NCBI GenBank assembly: GCA_039096225.1
Contig: JBBPEB010000032.1
Location: 476,501-540,500, forward strand
Direction: 5' to 3'
Length of the DNA stretch: 64,000 bases
Source of the DNA: Blastocystis sp. Blastoise
Lineage: Eukaryota; Sar; Bigyra; Opalinata; Blastocystidae
Position 1 is the stretch's first letter, and every line of letters starts with the position of its first letter. Both the position numbers and the translations under genes were made by a program. Below the pieces are notes generated by a model. It worked only from the letters and a program-made list of their open reading frames with translations. It searched no databases and had not been told where the DNA came from. Positions 42,901 through 54,974 of this stretch are shown piece after piece.

Positions 42901-43161
42901 GTAGAAGAAACGTTGAACACAAATACTCTTTCATGAATACATATATATATATAAATAGAGAACAAATATAGTGAATACTATAATAGTTAATATATATAAA
43001 TAAGCAAAGAATTAAAACAAATAAATATTTAAAAACAAACAAGAAAAGAAATATGACTAGAATAATAAATATACAAAGAGATTTAGCGCTACTATATAAA
43101 AGACTCTATAAAATGAATTCCTAAATATCTGAAAATAGAAAACAGAAAAAGGGAATTCATT
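39995..43161. other. 3.2 kb gene-poor AT-rich stretch
   Basis: The longest gap in the window, between the 5' end of the EF-hand gene and the 3' end of the MORN gene. Only low-complexity ORFs are present. Between 40900 and 43050 it is extremely AT-rich, with (TA)5-8 clusters at irregular 100-300 bp spacing and a repeated phrase TATATAGTTAAATATATAT at about 42040 and 42340. A 25-bp tandem array lies at 41083-41181. No tRNA or rRNA pattern seen. Confidence 0.6.
41083..41181. repeat. 25-bp tandem repeat, about 4 copies
   Basis: Unit AGAGAAAGATAATT plus (A/T)TATAAAATA; the word AGAGAAAG recurs at 41102, 41127 and 41152. Confidence 0.85.
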
Positions 43162-44493
43162 TTAAGCAAATACAGGCATATAGCGTGAAATCTCTTCGAT
43201 ATTAATAAATGAATGTTGAGAAAGAAATGAACAGTTATGATCTAATTGATTAAATACCATCGAATCTCCACGAAGAGAAGTATATATAGTTTGAAGTGTT
43301 TGCTGTATTCTTAATAAAGTAAATAATGATGATTTAAAGCTATCAATTGTAATAAGAATACTATTTAAATAAGGTGAACATGAACTAAAAAGAACTCCCG
43401 ATGAGTAGTCCGAGTTATTATTATTCCGTTTTGCATGATATTCTAAAGATGTAGAAGACAAATCGAAAGGTAATTGAATAACTTCATTGCTCTCGGCTTG
43501 TTCATGAATAAAATCTTGTGTTTGAATACGACCTTCTTCATTATAATGAATACAATAACCAGATATCTTATTATTAATAAATACACCAAATAAAGAAGGA
43601 AGACTAGTAATTTCATTAAAATATAAACAAGTACCATAACATTCATTCTTAAAGAATCGACCTATTATCTTCAATTTACCAGTATTTGTAAATAAAGCAC
43701 CTATTCCTTGCTTAACACCTTCTACCCATTCACCTATATAATGTATACTCATATCTTCATTAAATAAAACACCAAATCCATTTTCTAAATTATTCTTATA
43801 AGAACCAATATATATTATATTTCCATTTTCATTTAATACCATACCATTTCCATTCAATTTTGAATCTTTCATATATCCATTATATAAAATATTACCTTTT
43901 AAAGAAGTAGTAAGAACACGACCATTGAATTTATTATTTTCCATCTCTCCTTGGATTATACAATTATCATATACTTGCGTTCCAAAACCATTCTGAGAAC
44001 GATTCACTACAACTTCATCTTTCACACAAGAATCTAATTTATATTGAAGTAAAGTACCTATTGCACTATGCTCTTGATGTATTTCTGCAATATTACCTTC
44101 AGAAGAAGTCTTTATACCTTCTATTTCTATATCATTTCGGAAAATACCTTCAAAATAACTTCCATCAGCGTAATAACGCTTTCCATAACCAAATGCAGCA
44201 CCATTAATCCAGGAACCTTCCATATATGTTCCATCTGCCCAAGTCATGATTCCTTTTCCATCGATTTCACCTTCTTTAAATTCACCTTCATATTCTTGAA
44301 ATCCCTCATATACATATCGAGAGAGACTAACATCTTTTAAAGAAAAACGAGAACATATTTTTGACACATATGTACAATAAAGAACAATAGTACCACATGT
44401 TCTAGGCATCGGAGTATAACTAAGACGTACCTTCTTTCCAAAACCATGAGCTCTACCATTTAAAAAATCACCATTGTATGTATATGAATCCAT
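43162..44493 (-). CDS. MORN-repeat protein
   Basis: One open frame of 443 codons. About ten MORN units of 22-24 residues with the Y-x-G-x-(W/F)-x-x-G-x-x-x-G-x-G pattern, for example YEGEFKEGEIDGKGIM, MEGSWINGAAFGYGKRYY, YIGSYKNNLENGFGVLF, YIGEWVEGVKQGIGALF. MORN proteins tether membranes or organise cytoskeletal rims. A non-MORN stretch after the first unit (about residues 22-62) begins GTACGT at the DNA level and could be an unspliced in-frame intron, although it is less AT-rich than other introns here. The last 100 residues are helical with no MORN unit. Unusual for the window in lacking obvious introns. Confidence 0.88.
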   Translation of the reverse strand: MDSYTYNGDFLNGRAHGFGKKVRLSYTPMPRTCGTIVLYCTYVSKICSRFSLKDVSLSRYVYEGFQEYEGEFKEGEIDGKGIMTWADGTYMEGSWINGAAFGYGKRYYADGSYFEGIFRNDIEIEGIKTSSEGNIAEIHQEHSAIGTLLQYKLDSCVKDEVVVNRSQNGFGTQVYDNCIIQGEMENNKFNGRVLTTSLKGNILYNGYMKDSKLNGNGMVLNENGNIIYIGSYKNNLENGFGVLFNEDMSIHYIGEWVEGVKQGIGALFTNTGKLKIIGRFFKNECYGTCLYFNEITSLPSLFGVFINNKISGYCIHYNEEGRIQTQDFIHEQAESNEVIQLPFDLSSTSLEYHAKRNNNNSDYSSGVLFSSCSPYLNSILITIDSFKSSLFTLLRIQQTLQTIYTSLRGDSMVFNQLDHNCSFLSQHSFINIEEISRYMPVFA

Positions 44494-44849
44494 GACGTTT
44501 CTAAATAAGTTAAAACATATAGATAAATAATTATAACGTTATATTTATGGTGATTATAAACGAATAACTAAAAGAAACACAACTAAAAAGATCATCATAC
44601 ATAAGTCTCCGTTTCCTTTGAAATGTAATATAACAATACTAATAAAATGCTAATTTTAAAATCTACCTAAATATAGGTAATATAATTATGATAAAAATAA
44701 TGATTAAATAAACCACAAAGTGCTTCTTCTTTATTTTATTTTGAAAAACTCGATAAGACTGGTTCAACGAAATACTAAAAACCTATTGGCTATTCATTTG
44801 TGGTTTGTTTAATTTCTTGTTTAAAAACAGAAATGCTTCACTTCATACG
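44494..44849. other. Intergenic region
   Basis: 356 bp between the MORN start and the next small ORF; no motif or repeat recognised. Confidence 0.4.
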
Positions 44850-45008
44850 ATGACGAGTCCTCAAAAAGAGAATGAAGCCATATCATTGGCTCATTCTGCT
44901 GGATCAAGAGTTTTTCATGCAATTCACTGGCTTAAAAACCAAAAGTCAACCAATGATCTCATTACTCTTGCGTCCAAATGGGTTTTGTGGTATTTCACGA
45001 AACCTTAA
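44850..45008 (+). CDS. Doubtful small ORF, 52 codons
   Basis: ATG at 44850 to TAA at 45008, with a longer TTG-initiated frame from 44805. The peptide (MTSPQKENEAISLAHSAGS, then a Trp/Leu helix IHWLKNQ) is balanced in composition and uses GC-richer codons (CTC, GCG, ACG) than its neighbours. No known family. It lies in a stretch (44700-45400) that is less AT-rich than the surrounding intergenic DNA. Confidence 0.3.
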   Translation: MTSPQKENEAISLAHSAGSRVFHAIHWLKNQKSTNDLITLASKWVLWYFTKP

Positions 45009-46068
45009 AGGTCTACTAAGAAACATAAAATAACCAAGATTATTTACTTCCGTCATCTATCTGCCAAATGATGACCAAAAAACATCATTGTTTTTATTGG
45101 TCTTTCTTTCTTATAACGTTCATGGCGAAGCTAAAAAAATGAGATTGAGCTTCGCCTATATTTTAATGCTTATATCTTAATCAAAAGGCAGTATTTCCCC
45201 ATTTGATGAGAGTAAGGAACGTTCTCATTGGATATTTTAAAAAATTATAAAAAGAGACGAAGTCATTATCGTACCAGTCACTTGACGTCAATGGATTATG
45301 TTCACCATTAAAATAATTTCATACGCTAAGACAAAACATTATCGAATAAAAGCCCATAAATTTGAACTATTGCTACTAACAATTAATAAACACAATTAAT
45401 TTACATTTTAATTACATTTTAATGTATTAATGAATTGTATTTTACTCATACTGAACGTTAAAATACTTCTCTTCTATATTATAAATGATATGGATACAAT
45501 GTCTTGTAAATCATCACTAAATGAGACCAATATTAGCCATCATTATGCTTAAAAGATGTCTATATTGTTTTTCTATTTCTATATCAAATTATAATAAAAA
45601 GTAATAACCTATCTAATGGAATAATAATAAAGTTTTTTTTATGTTAATAATATGAGAATCTCATTTTCTAGATCTTAAAGTTCTTTAACCAACTTAAACT
45701 AATTGTATATATGTATATTCCATGTATATTAATTAATAATTCTTGATCAATGATAATTGTAATGAGTTATTTATCCAAGCTTCGCTGAGTTACACACTCT
45801 TAAATATATAGATTTGTTGAATAGTCGTGATTATTGCGAGGTGTTTATAAAATGTCTTGTTATGAATATTTTTTGTTAACCATTTTAGGTATCAAATGTT
45901 GTTCTAAAGAATTTTTTTCTTCTAGATTTTTATCTAAAACTCAATGATTTGTTTTTTTCATATTTATTTTTAAGTTTTTGTACTAAAAATTCAATTCGAG
46001 AACCAAATAAACACAAAAAAAACAGAATTCTTCTCACATGAGACGTTATAGAAAAAGGAGAAGCGAAG
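45009..46068. other. Intergenic region with AGCTTCGC words
   Basis: 1060 bp downstream of the small ORF and of Msp1 (3' side). No gene seen. It holds a perfect 9-bp inverted repeat (45124-45132 / 45148-45156) and a further AGCTTCGC at 45778-45785; a fourth copy overlaps the Msp1 stop codon. Confidence 0.55.
45124..45156. repeat. Perfect 9-bp inverted repeat (hairpin)
   Basis: GGCGAAGCT, 15 nt loop, AGCTTCGCC. The stem is GC-rich in an AT-rich context, so it would form a stable hairpin in RNA from either strand. No T-tract follows that would mark a terminator. Confidence 0.8.
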
Positions 46069-48608
46069 CTAGTCCACAATTTCATGTAGCTCTTCCTCTT
46101 CTAGTTTGTTTTGTTGATCTTCTGATAAAGGAGTATTCTTTGTATTATTTATAGTATCTTGACTATCCTCAGATGTATTTGCTTGTGGTGTAGTTATATC
46201 TGTATTTTGACTTCTTTTACGAGGATCTACCATTTGATTTAAAAATTGATAATTAAAAGCAGCTGCTCCTGTGGGCAATACACGTGTCTGTGCAATTCTA
46301 AAGTCTTCCTCCTATAAACATTAATTATAAATAGTAGATAGTTTGTGTCAATATATATTAATATAAGACAAGTATAATAGATATATAATGAATAGTAGTT
46401 TATATACAGTTATTGCACCTATAAGAACTCTGTTAAATATTTTTTCATTTGCAAAAGCTCGTTGAACAGCATAAAAAGCAGCTTGCTTACATAATTCCTT
46501 TAAATAATGTATTATAATATATATATTAGATTAGACGTGAATAGATAATAATGTGAATTAATGAAAAGTTTATGTATTATATATATTTTAATACTAATAA
46601 AAACTATATTCTATGTATTTATATATAATAATGAATAATGAATACTATATATATATACCACAAGATCAGATCCTGAATACCCGCTAGTAATCTTTGATAC
46701 CTTCTTTGCTAGTATATCTCTATTCACCTCATCGCTTAATGCTTTTCGTAATATATCTACACGCTGTTTTTCATCCTATATATATATATATATAGTTAAT
46801 TTGTGTATAAAATATATATTGTTTTATTTATATATAATATAGTTAACTTGTATATAGAATATATATAGTTCTTTTTATATATAATATAGTTAGCTTATAT
46901 AGAGAATATATACAGTTTTTTTTATATATATTGATATAAAAAGATTGTATAGACATGATATATATATATATATATACAGGTAAATCAATAAGGAATGTAC
47001 GCGGTAAACGACGTAAAAACGCGGTATCAACATCCCATGGTCTGTTTCTATATATATATATATATATCAATTTTATGTTATACATATTATATATTTATTA
47101 TATTGTTATATATATTCTATTCTATTATTAATAGTATCTATGCTATTGCTATATATTTATTATATTATAATATATATATATACGTCGCCGCAACAATGAG
47201 TACATTCCCGTGGTTATCTCCATTATCTTGCCCATCAACTCTTCCTGTAACTACACCATCCCATAATTGAAGGAATTCTCCTTTTATTTGACTATATGCC
47301 TATGAATATATAGTATTATGAATAGAATATATATTTATATATATATAGACTATTTTGATTAAAATGAACAAATATATGAAATAAATAAAGAATAATAAAC
47401 AATAAGAATATTAAGGAATTTAAAAAGATAGAATTTAAATATAGTATTTAAAAAGATATATATAGAAAGAATCATATCGTATGAGTATATTACTTATAGT
47501 ATAGAAATAATATTAATATTAAATTAATCTATATATGCTTCATTTTGTTGTGACCCTCTTGTTCCCAGTAATATATCAACCTCATCGATAAATATAATGG
47601 ATGGAGCCAATTTGTGGGCAAGACTGAATATACTTCGAGTTATCTTTTCACTCTCACCAACGTACATATTCAATAAGGAAGATCTATATATATATATATA
47701 TTATATTATATTATATTATATTATATTATATATATTATGTATTATATATATTATATTATATTATATTATATTATATTATATTATATTATATTATATTATA
47801 TTATATTATATTATATTATATTATATTATATTATATTATATTATATTATATATAAAATAGAATTGAATTTGATAGGAATAAAAACGATAGAATTATATAT
47901 ATATATATATACAATTGAACATTAATAAATGTAGCTCCTGACTCTTTTGCAATTGCCTTTCCAATCATCGTTTTCCCTGTACCTGGAGGACCTATATATA
48001 ATAATAATAAATATAATAAATATAATAAATATAATAAATATAATAAATATAATAAATATAATAAATATAATAAAATATATATATATTTATCACAAAAAAA
48101 AAAATCTACCACATAATATATCTTACCATAAAGTAATATTCCCTTGGGGAATTCTAATAACTTTTTGCCTTTAAATATATCAGGTCTTAATAAAGGAAGT
48201 AATATCATATCTTTTATTTCTTGTTTAACATCTTCTAATCCACCGATATCTTTAAATGAAATATCTATTTCTGAAGGAAGAACAATATCTTGAAGAATTC
48301 GGTATTCATACTATATTTATATATATATTATTTAATAATAAACAGATGAATAAACTCTATATAGTAATAAAAACAAAACAAATTAAATAAATATCAAAAT
48401 ATACATCAGTAAGAGTCTTTAAATTAGGACAACGTGTTTTTAAAATATCTATGATCTTTTTCTTTCTTTCTTCATTTTCTTTAAGTTCTTTATTTCTAGG
48501 ATCCATTTTATCCATTGCTTTCGTTAATAACCATGTACTGAATATAATACTTCCAGCAGAAACTGCTAAGTTTAATAAGAGTTCTACAAAACTACGTTCT
48601 TCACTCAT
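46069..48608 (-). CDS. MSP1: Msp1/ATAD1 AAA ATPase, mitochondrial outer membrane extractase
   Basis: Exons 48608..48405, 48310..48127, 47991..about 47906, 47683..47539, 47299..47184, 47047..46978, 46775..46659, 46497..46408, 46311..46069. An N-terminal membrane helix (FVELLLNLAVSAGSIIFSTW) is followed by KAMDKMDPRNKEL, the Msp1 linker signature. AAA core: GPPGTGKT (Walker A), AKESGATFIN, YVGESEK, FSLAHKLAPSIIFIDEVD (Walker B), ATNRPWDVD, LRRLPRTFLIDLP (arginine fingers), SGYSGSDLVELCKQA (sensor 2). It pulls mislocalised tail-anchored proteins out of the outer membrane. An Asn/Thr/Glu-rich C-terminal extension of about 70 residues is unusual. Intron 47538-47300 starts GC, not GT. Confidence 0.92.
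47696..47852. repeat. (ATTAT)n pentanucleotide array
   Basis: About 30 pentamer units in the Msp1 intron just before the GESEK exon. It is open in several frames and so mimics coding sequence. Confidence 0.9.
47999..48072. repeat. 9-bp AATAAATAT tandem repeat
   Basis: About 8 copies in the Msp1 intron that follows the first glycine of Walker A. Confidence 0.85.
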
Positions 48609-49233
48609 GGCGACGAATAATGAATAATTAAAAATGACTCATTTCTAGAATTATTTTTATTTTTTAACTTTCTTCTAATCGAATTTCCATGCTTTTTTAC
48701 AAAACTGTCTCGAATTATTTTTTTTCTTATTTTTTTCATTTTATTTGAAATATATCCTAAATGCTTTTGTAAATAACTAGGATAAGTTTCACAAACGTAT
48801 AAAAAAAGCGTTTCTTGTTGATTAGTAAAAGAAAATGTTGCACTAATGGATTTTTGCTATATTCCTTTGATATAGAAAGTCTACATCATTGTAAACGAAA
48901 ATTCATATTTATAGAATGCATGCACATAGAACGATTAAGCTAATATACCTTTTTCTCTTTAGTAAAACAGAAGTAAGAATAAAGAAATTTCCTGAAACAA
49001 GAAATTGTAGAATCATATAAATTATTTCAGTCATAAAATGATTATCCCCGTGATTATCAAATAACCTGTGTGTTGTTTCCTTTTTTGCTAGAAATTTATT
49101 GTTCCTTTTCTTCAAATTCGTTCTTTCTAAAAAAAATGTTTTTATGACTTCAATGGAATGTCATAATCATGAAAATCAACATTTTCAATCTCATTTTTTT
49201 GTTTATTGTTATATAGATTATTGTTTTGTTATC
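48609..49233. promoter_or_regulatory. Divergent intergenic region between Msp1 and the GTPase
   Basis: 625 bp between two start codons, so it presumably holds both promoters. ATCCCCGTGATTATC (49044-49058) is a strong member of the GC-rich motif family. A minus frame at 49115..48909 encodes one hydrophobic helix but lacks support as a gene. Confidence 0.4.
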
Positions 49234-51309
49234 ATGCCTGTAAGAAATAGAAAACCTGTTAAGAACAATACTGTTCCTCAAGTTACTGAACCAGTTCCTG
49301 ATAGAATTTTAAGAGAAGTTACTGATATGTATACAAAACCTAATGTTCAACAAGGATTAGGAGAATATGGGTTACAAAGTATTGCTAAAGATTTAAATTC
49401 CTCTCTTTTAGTTCCTCGTAAGAAGGCTACTGTTCTTATTCTTGGTAATCATTCATCTGGAAAGTCTTCATTCATTAACTGTATTTCTTTTATTATAGAA
49501 TATATTCTATTTTTGTTTTCCCTCGCCATTTTTTTCTCATATTTTGTTAATTCCAAATATTTATATTTATATATGTTTATATGTAATCATAGGGTATGTT
49601 GGTGAAAATGTATTAGCTACAGGAGCTGCTGTTGAATCTCGTGGTTTTACCATTGTTACTTCTGGAGATAAATCTTGTCCTCCTATTAAAGGTGAAGGTA
49701 CTTTAAGTTATTTACCTCAATTAAAGGGTATAACTAAATTTGGTGTTGGTTTAATGGATAATTTAGAAACTGTAGTTTCTGTTTCTCAAGATCATTCTTT
49801 TAATTCTGTAGATTTAATTGATACTCCTGGTCTTGTTGATGGTTATATGGAATATCCTTTTGATGTGAATAATGTCCTTTTATATTTAGCTGATTATGCT
49901 GATTTAATACTAGTATTTTTAGATCCTCATGAACAAGCACTAGGTTCTAGAACCATGGAAGTTGTTGAAATGCTTAATGTATATTATTATATTGTTTATT
50001 ATATTGTTTATTATTATGTTTATTATGTTATTATATGTTTATTATTATGTTATTATATATTTACTATTATATTTATGTTTATTATTATATTTATGTTTAC
50101 TATTATATTTATAAGTTTATATTCGTATTTTTTTTTCTAAATTGAATTTTATTATCTATCATATATATATATAGAAGAATCATTCAAATAAGATGAGATA
50201 TTATTTGACTAAGATTGATACCGTTGAATCCCTTCAAGATATTATGAAGGTCTCTCAACAATTAACTCAAGTATAGTATTATGTTTATTATTATGTTTAT
50301 TATGTTTATTTTTGTGTTTATTATGTTTATTATTATTATTATTATTATGTTTATTATTATAATTCTATTTAATCTATATGATAAATATACATATATATAT
50401 AGAACTTGGCCCCTAGAGTAAAGAATACCCATGGCTGGGAAGTCCCTACTATATATCTACCTAAACGTCCTAATATGACAGAACAAGAAGAAGATTCACC
50501 TCTTAAAGATCTTAATAGAATTAACTACCTTTGTGATGATATTGATAGAGTAAAGATCTTATTATATTTATTATTATATTTATTATTATTATTATTTTTT
50601 TTTACTTATATCTATAATATATTTTTTATGATGATAGTAATATTTATTAATATATATATAGATAGTAAAACAAAAAGTTCAAGATAATTTAGAGCATTTA
50701 CAAGAAGATACTGAATCGTTAATAAAGAGATGTGATCGTAAAGTATCCAAAATAAATAAATGTCAATCTTGTTATTCATTTGTTCGAAGCTTTTATTATA
50801 TATTCCTTATTCTCTTTATATGTGTCTTTTTATTATGGTCTTATCATAGTATATATGAAAACTTTTATCAAGCTGAATCTTATTTTACATTATTATCTCC
50901 CTTGGTAGACTTTATTAAGAATGGTGGTTTTACACATTGGTGTAATAATGTTGTTAACTGTATTTATGATAATTATCCAAGCTATATTCAACAATATATC
51001 ACTCTTGATAAATGTATATATTATTATTATATTTATTATTATTATATTTATTATTATATTTATAATTATTATACTTATTATTATTATACTTATTATTATT
51101 ATTATTATTATTTATATATAGGTACTACATTGACTCTTTTAGTTATTGTTATTATAAATAAATTACTTTTAAAGTTCTTTGCATATAACGGTGATTTTGA
51201 ACGTAAAGAATTATTTGTTGAACATAATAATAATCTTAATTTAATGCTTAAGAAAAGAGAAGAATTATTTAATAAATTCTTATCTTCTTCTATAAAGAAG
51301 ACTCATTAA
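49234..51309 (+). CDS. Dynamin-family (EHD-like) GTPase with C-terminal membrane anchor
   Basis: Exons 49234-49480, 49593-49978, 50175-50270, 50403-50549, 50662-51013, 51122-51309 give 471 residues. The G domain has ILGNHSSGKSSFINWYV (G1), ESRGFTIVTSG (switch I Thr), VDLIDTPGLVDG (G3) and YYLTKIDTVE (G4, TKxD). The preceding IAKDLNSSLLVPRKKAT recalls EHD proteins, as does LFLDPHEQALG. A coiled segment (VKQKVQDNLEHLQEDTESL) leads to two hydrophobic helices, about 325-350 (YYIFLILFICVFLLW) and 415-435 (LTLLVIVIINKLLLKFF), with a charged tail ending KKTH. There is no EH domain. The layout, GTPase head and two C-terminal spans, recalls mitofusin or atlastin, so membrane remodelling is likely but the organelle is unknown. 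All introns are GT-AG. Confidence 0.82.
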
Positions 51310-51872
51310 ATATAAGTATTTTATTAATAGTCTTTGGGGATTCAATACTATTTATATATATTGTACGATATATCATTCGTTTTGTTTTTTAATAATATAT
51401 TTTAAAATCATTCTTTTTGAATTAAATATCGACGTTAATAAGTTCACTTTATAATAGTTATATATATAATATATATATTATATTTGAAGTAGGACATATA
51501 ATATATACTAAAGTATTTGCTAGTATTATTCCAATTAGAGATCAATTGAATAAACAATTTTCAATTGATAATTATTATTCATACAGTTCTTTCATGAATA
51601 ACAATAATGAAAACATCTTTTTATATAGATAACTAAAAGAGTTTTTTTCTTGTTCAAAAATATATATATATATATTTGTATATATTTCATACATAATTGT
51701 AAATATGTCAATTCTATATGCTATAAAATATAAAAACAAAACTAGTAATAAATATTATGGTTAATAAAAATGATAAAAATTATAGAATAAATTATATATA
51801 TATAACTATGAATGAATTCATCATAAGAAAGAAATGAAAAACTATATTTATTATATATATATATAATTATAT
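51310..51872. other. Convergent 3' intergenic region
   Basis: 563 bp between the GTPase stop (+) and the TAF5 stop (-); AT-rich with (TA)n patches, no gene. Confidence 0.5.
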
Positions 51873-53604
51873 TCATTTAGAAATACATTCTTCGCATAAG
51901 AAAGGTCCTCCAGCAGTTATAAGTCTTTCATTCACAAATGTAAATGTATATATAGGAGTTGTTTTAGTAGAATGAGAAGATAATAATTGAAGACTAATTG
52001 TATTATCATTTAATAAATATGAATTGTGTGTTTGTGTTTCTGGGGGATCTGAGGATTCAGTTGGATCTAATTCCATATCTTGAGGATGTGTCAGAGAAGG
52101 TAAATCTGGAGTCTAAATATAAATAATATTTATTTATTTATATTATATAGAATAATAATTATATATTTATATATAACATATAGAATAATAATAATATAAT
52201 CTACCTATATAAAGCATACAATAATTATATATATATATATACAAGTGTAGATATTTGCCATATTTTGAGTGTATAGTCAAGTGATGATGACGCTAATAAT
52301 AATCCACTTGGAGAGAAGGCAAGATATGTAATGGACTATAATATATATATATATAATCGATACACATAAGGATAATATATAATAAATGATAAATAATATA
52401 TACAATTAATAATAAATATAATAAATAGAATAAATAGAATAAATAGAATAAATAATAAATAGAATAAATATATTAACTATAATAAATGATATTTCACTCC
52501 TAATAACAAATAATACTAAGTATAATATATATATATATACCTTATTATGTGCTTGTTGAGATTGAACTATTCGACCAGTAGCGATATTAAATATATATAT
52601 ATATCCATTATATGTAGAAGCAGCCAAGTAATTCCCGCGGGGATGGAAGCATAAGGCAGTAATACGGGGATAAGGGGTCACGAATAATCGTAAAATATCA
52701 CTATAATCATAGGATTAATAATAGCATAGTATATATATATGTAAGATTGATATATCAGTATTAGTTAAATAACAGTAATATATATATATATAACTATATA
52801 TATACGCATTTTGTATGCCCCAGAAACGAATGGATTTATCAATAGAGCCAGTTGCTATGTACAAACCGTTAGGATGCCAAGCACAGCACGTGACGTCCAT
52901 CGAATGACCCGTGAAGATTCGAACAGGGGATATCATATTTGTGTACCATAAACGAGCTGTTGTATCCAATGAAGTGGAGAGGAAGCACGTGGATTTAGGA
53001 GAGAAACACGTGCTCCAGATTGGTCCAGAATGGCTTGTATATGTGACGAGACACGTTGAAGTTTGAACACTCCAGAGTTTTACGGTTTTATCGTTAGATC
53101 CAGAGATGACGTAGAGTCCGTCATTGGAAATATCCAATGAATATATTGATGACGTATGACCTATTAATATACTATGTTTTGGTTTAAATAAACTTGAGAG
53201 TGCTCCAATTCCAGATTTATTCGCGGGGATTTCTTCATGTTCATTTGTATTCTTCATATTCATAGGAGTAGAGTTACTGTCAGTAACTCTTTGTGATGTA
53301 GTTATACTTGAAGAAGAAGATGATGATGATGAGTATCGCCATATATGAATTTTACTATCCTGAGTGCCCACAGCTATCTATATATAAACATATATTTGTT
53401 ACATTATGTTTATTATTATTATATATACTATTATTATATATATTATATAGATTATATATATTATATATATATTATTGTATAAAAATACTGTTTGAACATC
53501 TTTTGAGATTTTCATGCACGTGACTTTGCTATCTGTGTTTAACATTGTTACAAACGCAATTGAGGGTAATAACGGGACATTATCTCGTAATACTGGAAGT
53601 GGAA

Positions 53605-53640
<36 letters not shown>

Positions 53641-54045
53641 TTTTAAGAATGTTCAAAAATCACAGTAATAAAAAGTTAAAATATAAAATCTTATTATTAT
53701 ATTATTATTATATATATATATATACATTTCGTTTATTATCTTCAGTTTCATTGACGACCCAAGCGAGTGCTTCTTCAAGTTTATAACTATTTAACAAATC
53801 ATATGCATCCTTTCGTAGAGGAACATCTATATATATATATATATATATTAATTGATTATGAGCAAGAAAAATATATTCATTATATATATATATATATTAT
53901 GATTATGATAATAGATTTATATATATATATATATACTTTGTTCGGGTTTAACTTGTTTATCATCATATTGTTGAAATGAAATATACTATATATAAATATA
54001 TATATAATAATAAAGAATAATAAATATTATTATTAAGAGATTCTA

Positions 54046-54082
<37 letters not shown>

Positions 54083-54974
54083 TATCTATACATTATTGAT
54101 TCTAGAGATTAATGATTGCATTAAATTATCATTTAAATAATTCAAAAGAAGTAAATAAGAAGTAGTAGAAATCGAAAGAATAGTTTTCTTTGTTGTTAAA
54201 TCATTCATAAATGCACTACAACTAATCTATATACATATATATATTTGAAATAGTTTTTTATAAAACTATAATTATAATAAATTATTTAAAAAAAAGATTA
54301 ATATATATATATTTGAAATAATTATTTATATAATGATAACAATAATAAATTAATATAAAAAAGATTAATATATATATACAGAGGGTGGGCTAATCATATT
54401 ATTTTTAGTTTGAGAATAATAAGTGTTAACCATTTTAAGTTCTTCATTATGATCTAATAAGAATTCTTGTTTATATTTATCATAAAAAATAGGTGCTTGT
54501 ACAGGATTATAAGAAGCAATATCAATATAAGTATAAAGAAACATATAATAAGCAATACTTTTCAATTCAGGCTAAGAAATATAGATTAGTATTATTGAGA
54601 TTCTATTATATTAAAGAAATATACCTTATACATATCTAATGAATTACAATAAAATTGAAATAACAAATCATATTCTACTTCTAAGCGTTCAAGAAAACCA
54701 TCTGTTTGAGTTTTACCTCGAGCTTTTAAGAAAAATTGTGATTTTTCTATATTGTCAACCCATTGAACAACTCTGAATGGCTCACTGTTATTTAATTTCT
54801 AGAAAATGATTAAAACATGTTAACTAATGGTAATAAGAAACATATACTCTCTGCTTTAATTCCTCTGCAGTTATATAATATCCAGCCTTAGCTAATTGTT
54901 CTGCTAAAAACCTAAATAGAATAAGAAATTTTGAAAGGAGAGGAACATAAATCTTACTTGTCATTATCTTCCAT
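51873..54974 (-). CDS. TAF5: Transcription initiation factor TFIID/SAGA subunit TAF5
   Basis: Twelve exons: 54974..54958, 54911..54848, 54798..54625, 54571..54380, 54226..54092, 53985..53937, 53826..53726, 53605..53489, 53375..52806, 52700..52551, 52335..52243, 52112..51873. The N-terminus (FLAEQLAKAGYYITAEELKQR) is a short LisH-like helix pair. The TAF5 NTD2 domain follows (QWVDNIEKSQFFLKARG, YDLLFQFYCNSLDMYK, APIFYDKYKQEFLLDH). Then come the WD40 repeats: DSKIHIWRYS, LIGHTSSIYSLDISNDGLYV, SGSNDKTVKLWS, GPIWSTCFSP, ARLWYTNMISPVRIFTGHSM, ATGSIDKSIRFWG. This is the TAF5 order. All introns are GT-AG. The C-terminal tail is polar and ends CEECISK. Confidence 0.95.

Noticed and set aside
47696-47852. 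Long open frames in ATTAT, TTA and TA arrays (several places)
   Set aside because: They encode only Ile/Tyr/Leu/Asn strings, lie inside introns of recognised genes and are open simply because the repeats lack stop codons.
48909-49115. 68-codon minus ORF with one hydrophobic helix upstream of Msp1
   Set aside because: No ATG near its start, no relative recognised, and it sits in a divergent promoter region.
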